Shown: positions 1 through 5,030, counted from the stretch's first letter. The stretch is 8,148 bases of DNA from Candidatus Dormiibacterota bacterium (GCA_019234035.1 JAFALX010000397.1:1-8148); one strand, 5' to 3'. Translations and numbers: made by a program. The notes: generated by a model from the letters alone, not told the origin.

Positions 1-11
1 CCTCAACGGCT

Positions 12-29
12 GACCCCGGCTGGGGGGTC
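12..29. repeat. Short GC-rich inverted repeat at left edge
   Basis: The arms GACCCC (12-17) and GGGGTC (24-29) are complementary around a 6-nt loop. It could be the stem of a terminator for a gene lying to the left, but no T-tract follows, and G/C runs of this kind arise easily by chance in such DNA. Nothing else was recognised in bases 1-66. Confidence 0.3.
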
Positions 30-66
30 GGGACCCTGGCCGCTGGTATCAACCAGAGCCACGCTC

Positions 67-72
67 TATAAT
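67..72 (+). promoter_or_regulatory. Consensus -10 box (TATAAT)
   Basis: A perfect TATAAT sits in an AT-rich pocket of otherwise GC-rich DNA, 40 nt upstream of the ATG at 112. No convincing TTGACA-type -35 lies 16-18 nt upstream (TGGTAT at 44-49 is the nearest candidate and is poor). Transcription would start near 79, giving a leader of about 33 nt that carries a strong ribosome binding site. It is the only full-consensus -10 found in the window, and it drives a gene that now appears broken. Confidence 0.55.
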
Positions 73-99
73 CATCCGGCGCTGCACGCCGGGTTCGGG

Positions 100-107
100 A
101 AGGAGGT
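100..107 (+). promoter_or_regulatory. Strong Shine-Dalgarno (AAGGAGGT)
   Basis: AAGGAGGT ends 4 nt before the ATG at 112, so GGAGG is 5 nt from the start. It is the best ribosome binding site in the window and decides the start of the decayed secreted-protein gene. Most other genes here lack a recognisable Shine-Dalgarno. Confidence 0.7.
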
Positions 108-111
108 ATTG

Positions 112-397
112 ATGAGCGTGGCGATCCGTGCGCGCCGGTCCCACCCCTGGCCGGTGCCCAGACTCGCCCTCGTCATTGGGACAGTGGTGACTTGTGCCCC
201 GCCGGCGGGCAGCGCTTTCCTTCGTTCGCCAGAGCACGGTCGCGCCCGGCGCGGACGCGACGCAGCTCGTGATGACGTTCTCCGGCGTCACCTCCATGTC
301 CACCACCCGCGCGGGCGATCTGGTGCTCGACACGACGGCAGGCGTTGTCGTGCATCACCGCCCGCGCCTTACGCAACAATTCGGCTCGAGCGCGTAG
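112..397 (+). pseudogene. Remnant of secreted SBBP-repeat-type protein
   Basis: A gene start with TATAAT, AAGGAGGT and ATG at 112 encodes about 36 residues that look like a signal peptide: Arg-rich start, then hydrophobic PRLALVIGTVVT, then a small-residue cleavage region PAGSA. That frame then turns into Arg/His-rich out-of-frame text. In the next frame (about 215-397) the protein VAPGADATQLVMTFSG, followed by AGDLVLDTTAGVVVHHRP, is coherent and ends at TAG 395-397. From memory of the family, this matches part of the N-terminal domain (DUF7948-like) of SBBP/beta-propeller surface proteins, in which the motif VAPGAD...GDLVL.T..G...HRP lies roughly 100 residues after the signal peptide. The usual middle part and the whole repeat region are absent. 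The simplest reading is an internal deletion plus frameshift plus C-terminal truncation. Alternatives are a sequencing frameshift in a very short protein, or two unrelated small ORFs. Confidence 0.55.
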
Positions 398-409
398 ACC
401 AAATGCGCC

Positions 410-436
410 GTAGCACCGAATGCTACAATGGGCTAC
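410..436. promoter_or_regulatory. Probable toxin-antitoxin operator
   Basis: The arms GTAGCA (410-415) and TGCTAC (421-426) form a perfect 6-bp inverted repeat around CCGAA. A further copy of GCTAC lies at 432-436, ten bases (one helical turn) after the copy at 422-426. The repeat overlaps the apparent -10 hexamer TACAAT (424-429) of the toxin-antitoxin operon. Antitoxins of the Phd/YefM class usually repress their own promoters by binding such palindromes, so this is the likely binding site. That role is inferred from position and symmetry. Confidence 0.5.
421..429 (+). promoter_or_regulatory. Extended -10 element of the TA operon
   Basis: TGCTACAAT reads as an extended -10 (TGn followed by TACAAT). 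No good -35 is visible, which extended -10 promoters tolerate. Transcription would begin about 436-437, at or next to the GTG codon at 437, so the antitoxin mRNA would be leaderless. If so, the ATG at 428 lies upstream of the transcript. Confidence 0.45.
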
Positions 437-694
437 GTGCCGGGGCCGCGAACCATCGCGCAGCGGGAGCTGCGCAACCAGAACGCCGAGATCATCGACG
501 CGGTCAGCCGCGGCGATACGTTCATCGTCACGCGGAATGGGGTGCCCATCGCCGAGTTGCGGCCCATCCCGGCAACGCGAAAGCAAGTCGTGTCCAAGGC
601 CGAGCTCGAGGCTGCATTTGCGACCAGTCCACGCCTTGACGCTCGCCAGTTTCGCGAGGACCTCGATCGATTCGTCGACCAGGACCTCACCTGA
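428..694 (+). CDS. Phd/YefM-family antitoxin
   Basis: An 88-residue protein (85 if started at GTG 437) that should neutralise the PIN toxin encoded immediately downstream and repress the operon. Residues 9-46 show the family layout: TIAQRELRNQ, the N-terminal DNA-binding and dimerisation segment, then IIDAVSRGDTFIVTRNG and VPIAELRP. Residues 50-88 are charged and helix-rich (KAELEAAFAT..., REDLDRFVDQDL), as expected for the toxin-binding tail. The stop TGA (692-694) overlaps the toxin ATG by 1 nt, so the two are translationally coupled. ATG 428 is given as the outer limit. There is no Shine-Dalgarno before it and it lies inside the putative -10 hexamer, so GTG 437 (protein beginning VPGPRTIAQ) may be the true, leaderless start. 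Family assignment is strong; the partner class is fixed by the adjacent PIN protein. Confidence 0.88.
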   Translation: MGYVPGPRTIAQRELRNQNAEIIDAVSRGDTFIVTRNGVPIAELRPIPATRKQVVSKAELEAAFATSPRLDARQFREDLDRFVDQDLT

Positions 695-1089
695 TGGCGA
701 CGGCTCTCCTGGACACGTCCGTTCTCGTCGACCTGGCTGAGCCCGCGGTGCTGGCCGCGCTTCCGAATGACGTTGCCGTCAGCACGGTGAGTCTCGCCGA
801 GCTGGCCGCGGGGCCGACGCTGGCGACAAACGCGCTCGAGCGCGCTCGCCGCATTGCACGGCTGCAAGAAGTGGAAGCGTTGTTTGCCCCGATCGATTTC
901 GACCGCAGCGCCGCGCGGAGCTACGGCATCGTCGTCGCGGCCATCGCGCGCTCCGGCCGCACGCACCGGAGCCGCGTTGCCGATCTCCTGATCGCCGCGA
1001 CGGCTCACGCCCGAGGGTTTGACCTGTGCACACGAAACGGGTCTGACTTCGCCGGACTCCGGGGCCTCGTCCCGATCGTCGTCGTCTGA
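694..1089 (+). CDS. vapC: VapC-type PIN-domain ribonuclease toxin
   Basis: A 131-residue PIN-domain protein of normal VapC length. PIN toxins are Mg/Mn-dependent endoribonucleases, typically cutting tRNA or rRNA when freed from the antitoxin. The acidic metal-binding set is present: D7 in ALLDTSVLVD, E36 in SLAELAAG, D97 in VADLLIAATA, and N115/D118 in LCTRNGSDFAGL near the C-terminus. The toxin therefore looks catalytically intact. ATG 694 overlaps the antitoxin stop (TGATG), and AGGA at 681-684 could serve as ribosome binding site. Expression should follow the antitoxin promoter and its palindromic operator. The flanking genes are a decayed secreted-protein gene and a truncated SUKH-like ORF, so the module sits in eroded accessory DNA. 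The RNA target cannot be read from the sequence. Confidence 0.92.
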   Translation: MATALLDTSVLVDLAEPAVLAALPNDVAVSTVSLAELAAGPTLATNALERARRIARLQEVEALFAPIDFDRSAARSYGIVVAAIARSGRTHRSRVADLLIAATAHARGFDLCTRNGSDFAGLRGLVPIVVV

Positions 1090-1139
1090 TTCTCCTCGGG
1101 GCCAGCGATGTGTGCCCTGGCTTAAGCTTCTCCGCGACC

Positions 1140-1343
1140 ATGGCGTTGCTCGACTCGCTGGAGGCCCTCGTCAGCGAGCGGTCCGACCGTGGCTCGCCGC
1201 TCCGCTCGTACCTGCAATCCGGCCTCAGCGACGAGGAGATCCGCGAGGCCGGTCAGCGCGACGCGACGCTGCACCCCGACGTGGTGGCGCTGTTCGGCTG
1301 CCTGGTCACCGGCGACTGGATCCCCGAGGCCGGCCTCGGGTGA
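1140..1343 (+). pseudogene. SMI1/KNR4 (SUKH)-like N-terminal fragment
   Basis: A 67-residue ORF from ATG 1140; an in-frame GTG at 1110 would add 10 residues of less natural sequence. The core, LRSYLQSGLSDEEIREAG, followed by LHPDVVALFG, resembles the opening of SMI1/KNR4 (SUKH) proteins, where a line such as 'LxPGLSxxEIxxxE...LPxDVxxLYxWHDG' precedes the rest of a 130-200 residue domain. Here the sequence leaves the pattern after ALFG and stops at TGA 1341-1343 with WIPEAGLG. SUKH proteins are often immunity proteins of polymorphic toxin systems, but this fragment lacks most of the fold and is unlikely to work that way. There is no Shine-Dalgarno. TAAGCT at 1123-1128 could be a -10. The ORF ends 4 nt before the lipoprotein start at 1348. 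It could instead be an intact small protein of unknown role; the homology is from motif memory only. Confidence 0.4.
1323..1340. repeat. 18-bp perfect palindrome before lipoprotein gene
   Basis: CCCGAGGCC is followed directly by its reverse complement GGCCTCGGG. In RNA this would be a 7-bp GC stem with a CCGG tetraloop, ending 7 nt before the GTG at 1348, where it could mask ribosome entry. In DNA it could be the site of a dimeric regulator. It overlaps the last codons of the SUKH-like fragment. No T-tract follows, so a standard intrinsic terminator is unlikely. Confidence 0.5.
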
Positions 1344-1347
1344 CGCT

Positions 1348-2541
1348 GTGCGGGGCATCGGGGCAATAGCGACGGCACGCTCCGGCCGCGGTCTCGTGCT
1401 CGGGCTGTGCGTTGCAGTCTCCGTCGTCGCCGCGTGCGGGACCGCGAAGACGACGCCGACGCCGACCCCGCACACAGCGACGCCGGCACCGACAGCAACG
1501 GCCGCCGCCACGCCGGCCGGAACGCCGAACCCGTGCGACGTCGGCGTCCAGGCACCGCCGGCGGCCGACATCCCGGCGGCGTTCGCCACTGCGATCGCGT
1601 TTGCACCGGACGGCCGGATGTTCTGGGCCGAACGCGCGGGCACGATCCGTGTGTGGCAGAGCGGTGCCTCAAAGGTCTTCGCCACGGTGCAGACGGTGAC
1701 CACCGAACGCGGTGGCGGCTACAGCGAGCGGGGCTTGCTCGGCCTTGCGATCAGCCCGACCTTCACGACGGATCGCTACGTGTACGCGTTCTATTCGGAT
1801 AGCAATTACACCGACCAGCACGTGGTCCGCTTCACCGATTGCGCGGGAACGGGCGGCGACGCGACCAGCATCCTCACGTTCCCGGCCGGCGGCGACTGCT
1901 GCCACAAGGGCGGGCGCATCGCGTTCGGCCCTGACGGCAAGCTGTACGTGACGCTCGGTGAGGAACACGATGCACCCGCGGCGCAGAACACGTCCGATCC
2001 GCGCGGCAAGGTCCTGCGCTACAACCCCGATGGGTCGATTCCGGCGGACAACCCTTTCGGCGCCAACAACGCGGTGTGGGCGTACGGCTTGCGCAACCCA
2101 TTTGGCATCGCGTTCTCGTCGGCGGGACAGCTCGCGGTCACGAACAACGGACCGTCGGGCGATGCCGGCAGCCCGAGCACCGGCTACGACACGCTGCTCG
2201 CCAGCGTCAAGAAGGGCGCGCAGTATCAGTGGCCGCTCTGCTACGGATACAGCCACCCGCTTCAGGCATCATCGTGCGGCAGCTCGATCGAACCGGACTG
2301 GAGCAGCGAGCATTCAACAGTTGTGCCGACAGGAGCGACCTTTGTCGATGCCAACGGACCGTCTGGGTATACGGGGCATCTCCTGTTCTGCTCGTTCGAT
2401 TCGGGGATGAAGATCGTGACGTTTGGCTCACCGCATGCGAGCGTGAGCAACGGGCCGTCAGGCTGTGCTTTGGATGTGAAGGAAGGGCCCGACCACGCGC
2501 TGTACTTCTCGGACACGACGACGATCCACCGGCTCGCGTAA
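1348..2541 (+). CDS. PQQ-dependent sugar dehydrogenase-like lipoprotein
   Basis: A 397-residue exported lipoprotein of the glucose/sorbosone dehydrogenase (GSDH, six-bladed beta-propeller) family. These proteins oxidise sugars or other polyols outside the cytoplasm with pyrroloquinoline quinone, although many members have no known substrate. GTG 1348 is chosen because it gives a complete type II signal: an Arg-bearing start, hydrophobic LVLGLCVAVSVVAA, then C30 in the lipobox VAAC. A flexible Thr/Pro/Ala linker (about 35-60) separates the anchor from the propeller. Family motifs follow in order: FAPDGRMFWAERAGTIRV, SERGLLGLAISPTF (126-139), CCHKGGRIAFGPDGKLYVT with H186 in the position of the catalytic His of soluble glucose dehydrogenase, DPRGKVLRYNPDGSIP, YGLRNPFGIAF with R249 as probable cofactor contact, and a closing GPDHALYFSD. 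The adjacent CysCys before H186 is a local peculiarity. The ribosome binding site is weak and an 18-bp palindrome lies just upstream. The gene ends 2 nt from a convergent gene. Family is firm; substrate unknown. Confidence 0.87.
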   Translation: MRGIGAIATARSGRGLVLGLCVAVSVVAACGTAKTTPTPTPHTATPAPTATAAATPAGTPNPCDVGVQAPPAADIPAAFATAIAFAPDGRMFWAERAGTIRVWQSGASKVFATVQTVTTERGGGYSERGLLGLAISPTFTTDRYVYAFYSDSNYTDQHVVRFTDCAGTGGDATSILTFPAGGDCCHKGGRIAFGPDGKLYVTLGEEHDAPAAQNTSDPRGKVLRYNPDGSIPADNPFGANNAVWAYGLRNPFGIAFSSAGQLAVTNNGPSGDAGSPSTGYDTLLASVKKGAQYQWPLCYGYSHPLQASSCGSSIEPDWSSEHSTVVPTGATFVDANGPSGYTGHLLFCSFDSGMKIVTFGSPHASVSNGPSGCALDVKEGPDHALYFSDTTTIHRLA

Positions 2542-2543
2542 CG

Positions 2544-3254
2544 TCAGCGGCGGTACGCGTCCCACGTCGGCGGATACACCGCCAAGCCGAACACGATGAG
2601 GGCGGCCATCGTGAGCACGATGTATGGATGAACTAAACCAACACCCGTCGCGGCCAGGATCACGAGAGCGATCGGGGCTGCGCTCCAGAAGAACGTGAAG
2701 CTGATGAGCAGGCCGCCAATGACGCCAAGCGCGATCACTTCCCAGGAAATGAGCAGCCAGCGCGCTGCATTCGATGGATGCGTCGCCCGAATCGCAGTGA
2801 CTATGATCAGCGCCGACAGGACGATGATCACGAGGGATATCACGACCAGTCCGCCACCAAGTGATGGCACGCCGATTTGCCCGAACGCCGCCGTCGCTCG
2901 GACGCTCTGCTGTAGTGTATTGAACCCGTTGATGAGCCCGAGGACTCCCTGCGCTACCGCAAGGAGCTGCGCGATGGTGATGACGAGGTTCCGCTCGAAC
3001 GGATAGCGCATGACGGGGAAGTACGCGCCCGGCGTTGCCGGCATGGCCTGCATACGCATTTGCGGCAGAGGCTGCGCGCCGGGCTGCGAGTGCAGCATCG
3101 ACGCCGGCGCTCGCCGTCCTGCCTCCGGCAGCGGGCCTGCTGACCGCATGCCGTATCCGACCAGCGACGGCGGCGGAGGCGGAGTGACGCCGCCTGGCGG
3201 CGTGGGTAGTGGCGCGTCGCCCATGCCTATCCCGCTACCCACGTCCTTGACCAT
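2544..3254 (-). CDS. Proline-rich N-terminus, polytopic membrane protein (A1)
   Basis: Family not recognised. From ATG 3254 it has 236 residues; an in-frame GTG at 3284 would give 246. The first 80 or so residues are rich in Pro, Gly and Met (TPPGGVTPPPPPSLVG, QPLPQMRMQAMPATPG) and probably form a flexible cytoplasmic arm. About four hydrophobic segments follow (numbering from GTG 3284): 99-119, 143-165, 177-198 and 219-237, with a possible extra one at 204-217. The tail is VYPPTWDAYRR. It is a paralog of the next gene upstream: both share the spacing of AQL..A.QGV..L near the first helix, a WLL...EVIALG segment in the third, and the PPT[YW] tail. An inverted repeat at 3263-3281 lies between the two candidate starts and would be untranslated if ATG 3254 is used, which is why that start is preferred. 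The Shine-Dalgarno is weak for either. Probably co-transcribed with A2, 90 nt upstream. Confidence 0.72.
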   Translation of the reverse strand: MVKDVGSGIGMGDAPLPTPPGGVTPPPPPSLVGYGMRSAGPLPEAGRRAPASMLHSQPGAQPLPQMRMQAMPATPGAYFPVMRYPFERNLVITIAQLLAVAQGVLGLINGFNTLQQSVRATAAFGQIGVPSLGGGLVVISLVIIVLSALIIVTAIRATHPSNAARWLLISWEVIALGVIGGLLISFTFFWSAAPIALVILAATGVGLVHPYIVLTMAALIVFGLAVYPPTWDAYRR

Positions 3255-3262
3255 GATGGTCC

Positions 3263-3281
3263 CAGGTGTGATGAACACCTG
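3263..3281. promoter_or_regulatory. Inverted repeat at start of A1 gene
   Basis: CAGGTGT (3263-3269) and ACACCTG (3275-3281) are perfect 7-bp arms around GATGA. The element lies 9 nt upstream of the ATG at 3254 on the minus strand. It could be a repressor site or, in the mRNA, a hairpin controlling translation of the second gene of the A2-A1 pair. If the GTG at 3284 is the true start, the repeat is coding and probably incidental. Confidence 0.4.
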
Positions 3282-3347
3282 CACACATCCCTCGTCTCGC
3301 CTCCCATCTTGTCCCCACCGACGCGTCTCGTCGAGTGATTCTACGCC

Positions 3348-4040
3348 CTACCGCGCAAACCCTCCATACGTGGGTGGGTGAATCGCCAGCAGATAGACGA
3401 CTGCAGACTGCAGGCCGACCACGGCGCCGAACGGGATCAGCGCGCTGCCCGTCGCACCTGTTCCGATCACCGTCGCGAACCCAAGCACCGAACCGCCTCC
3501 GAAGTGCGCGGCCAGCGTCAGGCCGAGCGCGACCACCTCGATCACGACGAGCAGGGTGCGCACGATCTGCGACGGATAGGAGACGACGACCGCCCCAGTG
3601 AGCATCAGTGCGCCGAGCATGACGATGGCGATGCCGTAGTGCGCCGCAAGCGACGGCGTTGCAGGCAGGTTCACACCGCTCCCGAGCTGAGCGATCGACG
3701 TGGAGCCGCGTATGAGGTTGATCCCAGTGGTAAGCGCGATGACCGACTGCGCAGCCACGGCGAGCTGCGCCGCTCGCAGGGCAAAGCTGGGCGCGAAGAT
3801 AGATCGTCCCGCGAGTGCGAGCCCCCCTCGCCCGGCAGTGGCAAACGGCGGCGGCGCATGCAGAAGCCTGGCGGCCGGCCGCGGCGCGGTGGTCGATGCA
3901 CTGGAGGGCCGGAGCACCTCGGGCGATCGTACGACCCGCTGGCCTTTCGCCGGCTCCTCGGGCGCCGACGGAGTGGATCGACGCCCCAGCCTGCCCTCCA
4001 GCCAGGTCGCGTTCTCGGTGCCCGGGAGCTCCTCGGTCAT
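3348..4040 (-). CDS. Proline/alanine-rich N-terminus, polytopic membrane protein (A2)
   Basis: Family not recognised; paralog of the neighbouring A1 gene. From ATG 4040 it has 230 residues (MTEELPGTENATWLEG...); GTG 4052 would add four. Residues 1-75 are polar, rich in Pro, Ala, Ser and Arg, and without predicted structure. Hydrophobic segments lie at about 86-106, 136-154, 162-180 and 200-222, with a short hydrophilic turn YPSQIVR before the third, matching A1's THPSNAAR. The third helix carries LLVVIEVVALGL, the counterpart of A1's LLISWEVIALGV. The protein ends AIHPPTYGGFAR. Such small Pro-tailed helix bundles often act as accessory or scaffold proteins, but no function can be assigned. 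TATCGT at 4056-4051 is a possible -10 that favours ATG 4040. A1 follows on the same strand. Confidence 0.72.
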   Translation of the reverse strand: MTEELPGTENATWLEGRLGRRSTPSAPEEPAKGQRVVRSPEVLRPSSASTTAPRPAARLLHAPPPFATAGRGGLALAGRSIFAPSFALRAAQLAVAAQSVIALTTGINLIRGSTSIAQLGSGVNLPATPSLAAHYGIAIVMLGALMLTGAVVVSYPSQIVRTLLVVIEVVALGLTLAAHFGGGSVLGFATVIGTGATGSALIPFGAVVGLQSAVVYLLAIHPPTYGGFAR

Positions 4041-4050
4041 CGGGCTGAGC

Positions 4051-4056
4051 ACGATA
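4051..4056 (-). promoter_or_regulatory. Possible -10 hexamer for A2
   Basis: On the minus strand TATCGT fits TAnnnT and ends 10 nt before ATG 4040, giving a leader of only a few bases. TTGTGA at 4077-4072 is a possible -35 but the spacer is 15 nt, shorter than ideal. Offered only because other genes here show the same -10-to-start closeness. Confidence 0.25.
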
Positions 4057-4122
4057 GGCGATGCGGGAAGATCACAACCAAGGACACGGCGCTCGAGTCC
4101 ATCGTATTCGAGAAGCGAGGCG

Positions 4123-4428
4123 TCAGCTACCGGCGCGTCCGGTAATTAGCAGGACTGTCAAAGCGATCGCGGCGGCCAAAACGCCTCCGCCTACCTCCCA
4201 GATGTAGGTCCGCCAGCCGATCCCCGCCCGGCAGGTGCGGCACCGCCCGCGAAGCGCCGGGAAGCTGACGAGCGGCACGAGCTCGTACCAGGCAAGGGTC
4301 CGAGCGCACGAATCGCACTGCGACCGGCCGCCAAGCGACGGCGCCAGGCCTCGCGAGGCCACGACTCCTGCGAATGAGCCGAACGCGCCGCCGAACAGCG
4401 CCGCGAATACGACGACTACGACCGCCAT
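4123..4428 (-). CDS. Stand-alone prepilin peptidase N-terminal (DiS_P_DiS) domain protein
   Basis: A 101-residue membrane protein matching only the N-terminal domain of type IV prepilin peptidases (PilD/GspO, Pfam A24_N). The first helix (about 3-22) ends in FGSFAGVVASR, the equivalent of the family's 'GSFLNVVIxR'. The cytoplasmic loop has both cysteine pairs, C38-x-x-C41 and C63-x-x-C66, around WYELVPLVSFPALRGR, the counterpart of 'WYDNIPVLSWLLLRGR'. A second helix spans about 82-97, then the protein stops. In full-length enzymes this region is linked to N-methylation of the prepilin and the cysteines bind zinc. The GxGD aspartyl protease domain that should follow is missing: the DNA downstream holds unrelated genes. 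It is either a truncated gene or a free-standing domain working with a protease encoded elsewhere. ATG 4428 is the only start in frame; the codons before it read Arg-rich with no initiator. No Shine-Dalgarno. It shares 51 nt of divergent upstream DNA with the 4486 gene. Confidence 0.75.
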   Translation of the reverse strand: MAVVVVVFAALFGGAFGSFAGVVASRGLAPSLGGRSQCDSCARTLAWYELVPLVSFPALRGRCRTCRAGIGWRTYIWEVGGGVLAAAIALTVLLITGRAGS

Positions 4429-4472
4429 GCGCCGACGGCCACGACGACGGCTGTTGGGCCGAACGACGCGTT

Positions 4473-4478
4473 TAGACT
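4473..4478 (+). promoter_or_regulatory. -10 hexamer for B1 (leaderless)
   Basis: TAGACT fits TAnnnT and ends 7 nt before ATG 4486, so the transcript would begin at or within a base of that codon. There is no Shine-Dalgarno and no clear -35. The tandem paralog has TACACT in nearly the same place, which supports both. Confidence 0.5.
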
Positions 4479-4485
4479 GATGCGG

Positions 4486-4896
4486 ATGGTTGCCGGCCGC
4501 CTGTTCTCCCGGCTAAGTCCCCGGGACGACCACGCTGCCTTCCTCCTGGCAGCCGCCGCGTATGTGCTCTTCAGTCTCTTCGACTGGATCACGACAGCCC
4601 TGTCGCTCAGGGTAGGGGGAGCCGAGGGCAACCCGCTGGCCGCGTCGGTGTTCTCGATCTTTGGCAATGGCGGCCTGCTCGTGTTCAAGGGTGTTGTCGT
4701 CGCGGTGATCATCGCGATACTCATGGTCATCCCGCGGCGGATCATGTCGCTGCGCGTGGCAACATGGATCGCGGCGATTTTTGCCATCGTGTCCGCGCTG
4801 ATTGTGATTCACAATGTGCAGGCGTACGCGTCGCTCTTGAGTGCTCCACACGGGCCCACGTACCACGCCACGGCGCCGTACGAGCATCTGATCTGA
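4486..4896 (+). CDS. DUF5658-like small membrane protein (B1)
   Basis: A 136-residue protein with three membrane segments (about 18-40, 63-83 and 91-112), resembling the DUF5658 family by its LFDWITTALSL segment followed by an EGNP motif (47-50). Family function is not known. By the positive-inside rule, the PRRIMSLR loop between helices 2 and 3 is cytoplasmic. The N-terminus is then inside and the 24-residue tail, ending SAPHGPTYHATAPYEHLI, outside. ATG 4486 is preferred over ATG 4480 because it gives exactly the length and start (MVxxRLF) of the downstream paralog and sits at the expected transcription start after TAGACT. It is 67% identical (91 of 136, no gaps) to B2. It has 140 nt of downstream spacer before B2, which carries its own promoter, so the two need not be one operon. 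Confidence 0.78.
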   Translation: MVAGRLFSRLSPRDDHAAFLLAAAAYVLFSLFDWITTALSLRVGGAEGNPLAASVFSIFGNGGLLVFKGVVVAVIIAILMVIPRRIMSLRVATWIAAIFAIVSALIVIHNVQAYASLLSAPHGPTYHATAPYEHLI

Positions 4897-4924
4897 CTGC
4901 TGCCATGGGGCCGGTCAAGGCGGC

Positions 4925-4957
4925 GTCCGGTCCGTCGCGGAGTGGCGCTGACCGGAC
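4925..4957. repeat. 8-bp inverted repeat between B1 and B2
   Basis: GTCCGGTC (4925-4932) and GACCGGAC (4950-4957) are perfectly complementary around a 17-nt loop. Lying 28 nt after the B1 stop, it might end or stabilise the B1 transcript, but there is no T-tract. The remainder of the 4897-5036 spacer shows only the B2 promoter. Confidence 0.35.
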
Positions 4958-5024
4958 CCTGCCCTCAGCGTGCCGGCAGGTAGCCTCAAGCCCGGCACAA
5001 AACAGGCCTGCGAGGATCTCCGCC

Positions 5025-5030
5025 TACACT
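5025..5030 (+). promoter_or_regulatory. -10 hexamer for B2 (leaderless)
   Basis: TACACT (TAnnnT) ends 6 nt before ATG 5037, placing the transcription start at the initiator codon. No Shine-Dalgarno or good -35 is visible. The arrangement mirrors TAGACT before B1 and TACAAT before the antitoxin. Confidence 0.5.

Noticed and set aside
109..639. Whole plus-strand 176-codon frame as one gene
   Set aside because: Only the first 36 or so residues look like protein; the rest is Arg/His-rich and overlaps the antitoxin in another frame. It is open because of base composition.
433..1008. Minus-strand open frame of 191 codons
   Set aside because: Antisense to the toxin-antitoxin pair, whose motifs and TGATG overlap are clear; the product is Arg-rich and unrecognisable.
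1122..1703. Minus-strand frame with Ala/Val-rich hydrophobic stretch (AAVAVGAGVAV)
   Set aside because: The stretch is the complement of the Thr/Pro linker and signal region of the lipoprotein; it has no start signals or family pattern.
1669..2256. Minus-strand open frame of 195 codons
   Set aside because: It lies opposite the sugar dehydrogenase-like propeller, which shows ordered family motifs; this frame shows none.
3366..3380. PPTY tail as a eukaryotic-style PPxY (WW-domain) ligand
   Set aside because: The pattern fits PPxY formally, but WW-domain partners are not expected in bacteria. The shared tail is kept as a finding without this interpretation.
3400..3414. Short direct repeat CTGCAGACTGCAG as regulatory site or recombination target
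   Set aside because: It lies within the A2 coding region, encodes normal helix residues, and is too short to support a claim.
3378..4145. Plus-strand open frame of 255 codons
   Set aside because: Its translation is Arg/Asp/His-rich low-complexity text, antisense to the A2 gene, whose minus frame gives clear membrane helices and a paralog next door.
4925..4957. Intrinsic terminator after B1
   Set aside because: The 8-bp stem has a 17-nt loop and no T-tract, so it is reported only as an inverted repeat. No hairpin with a T-tract was found anywhere in the window.
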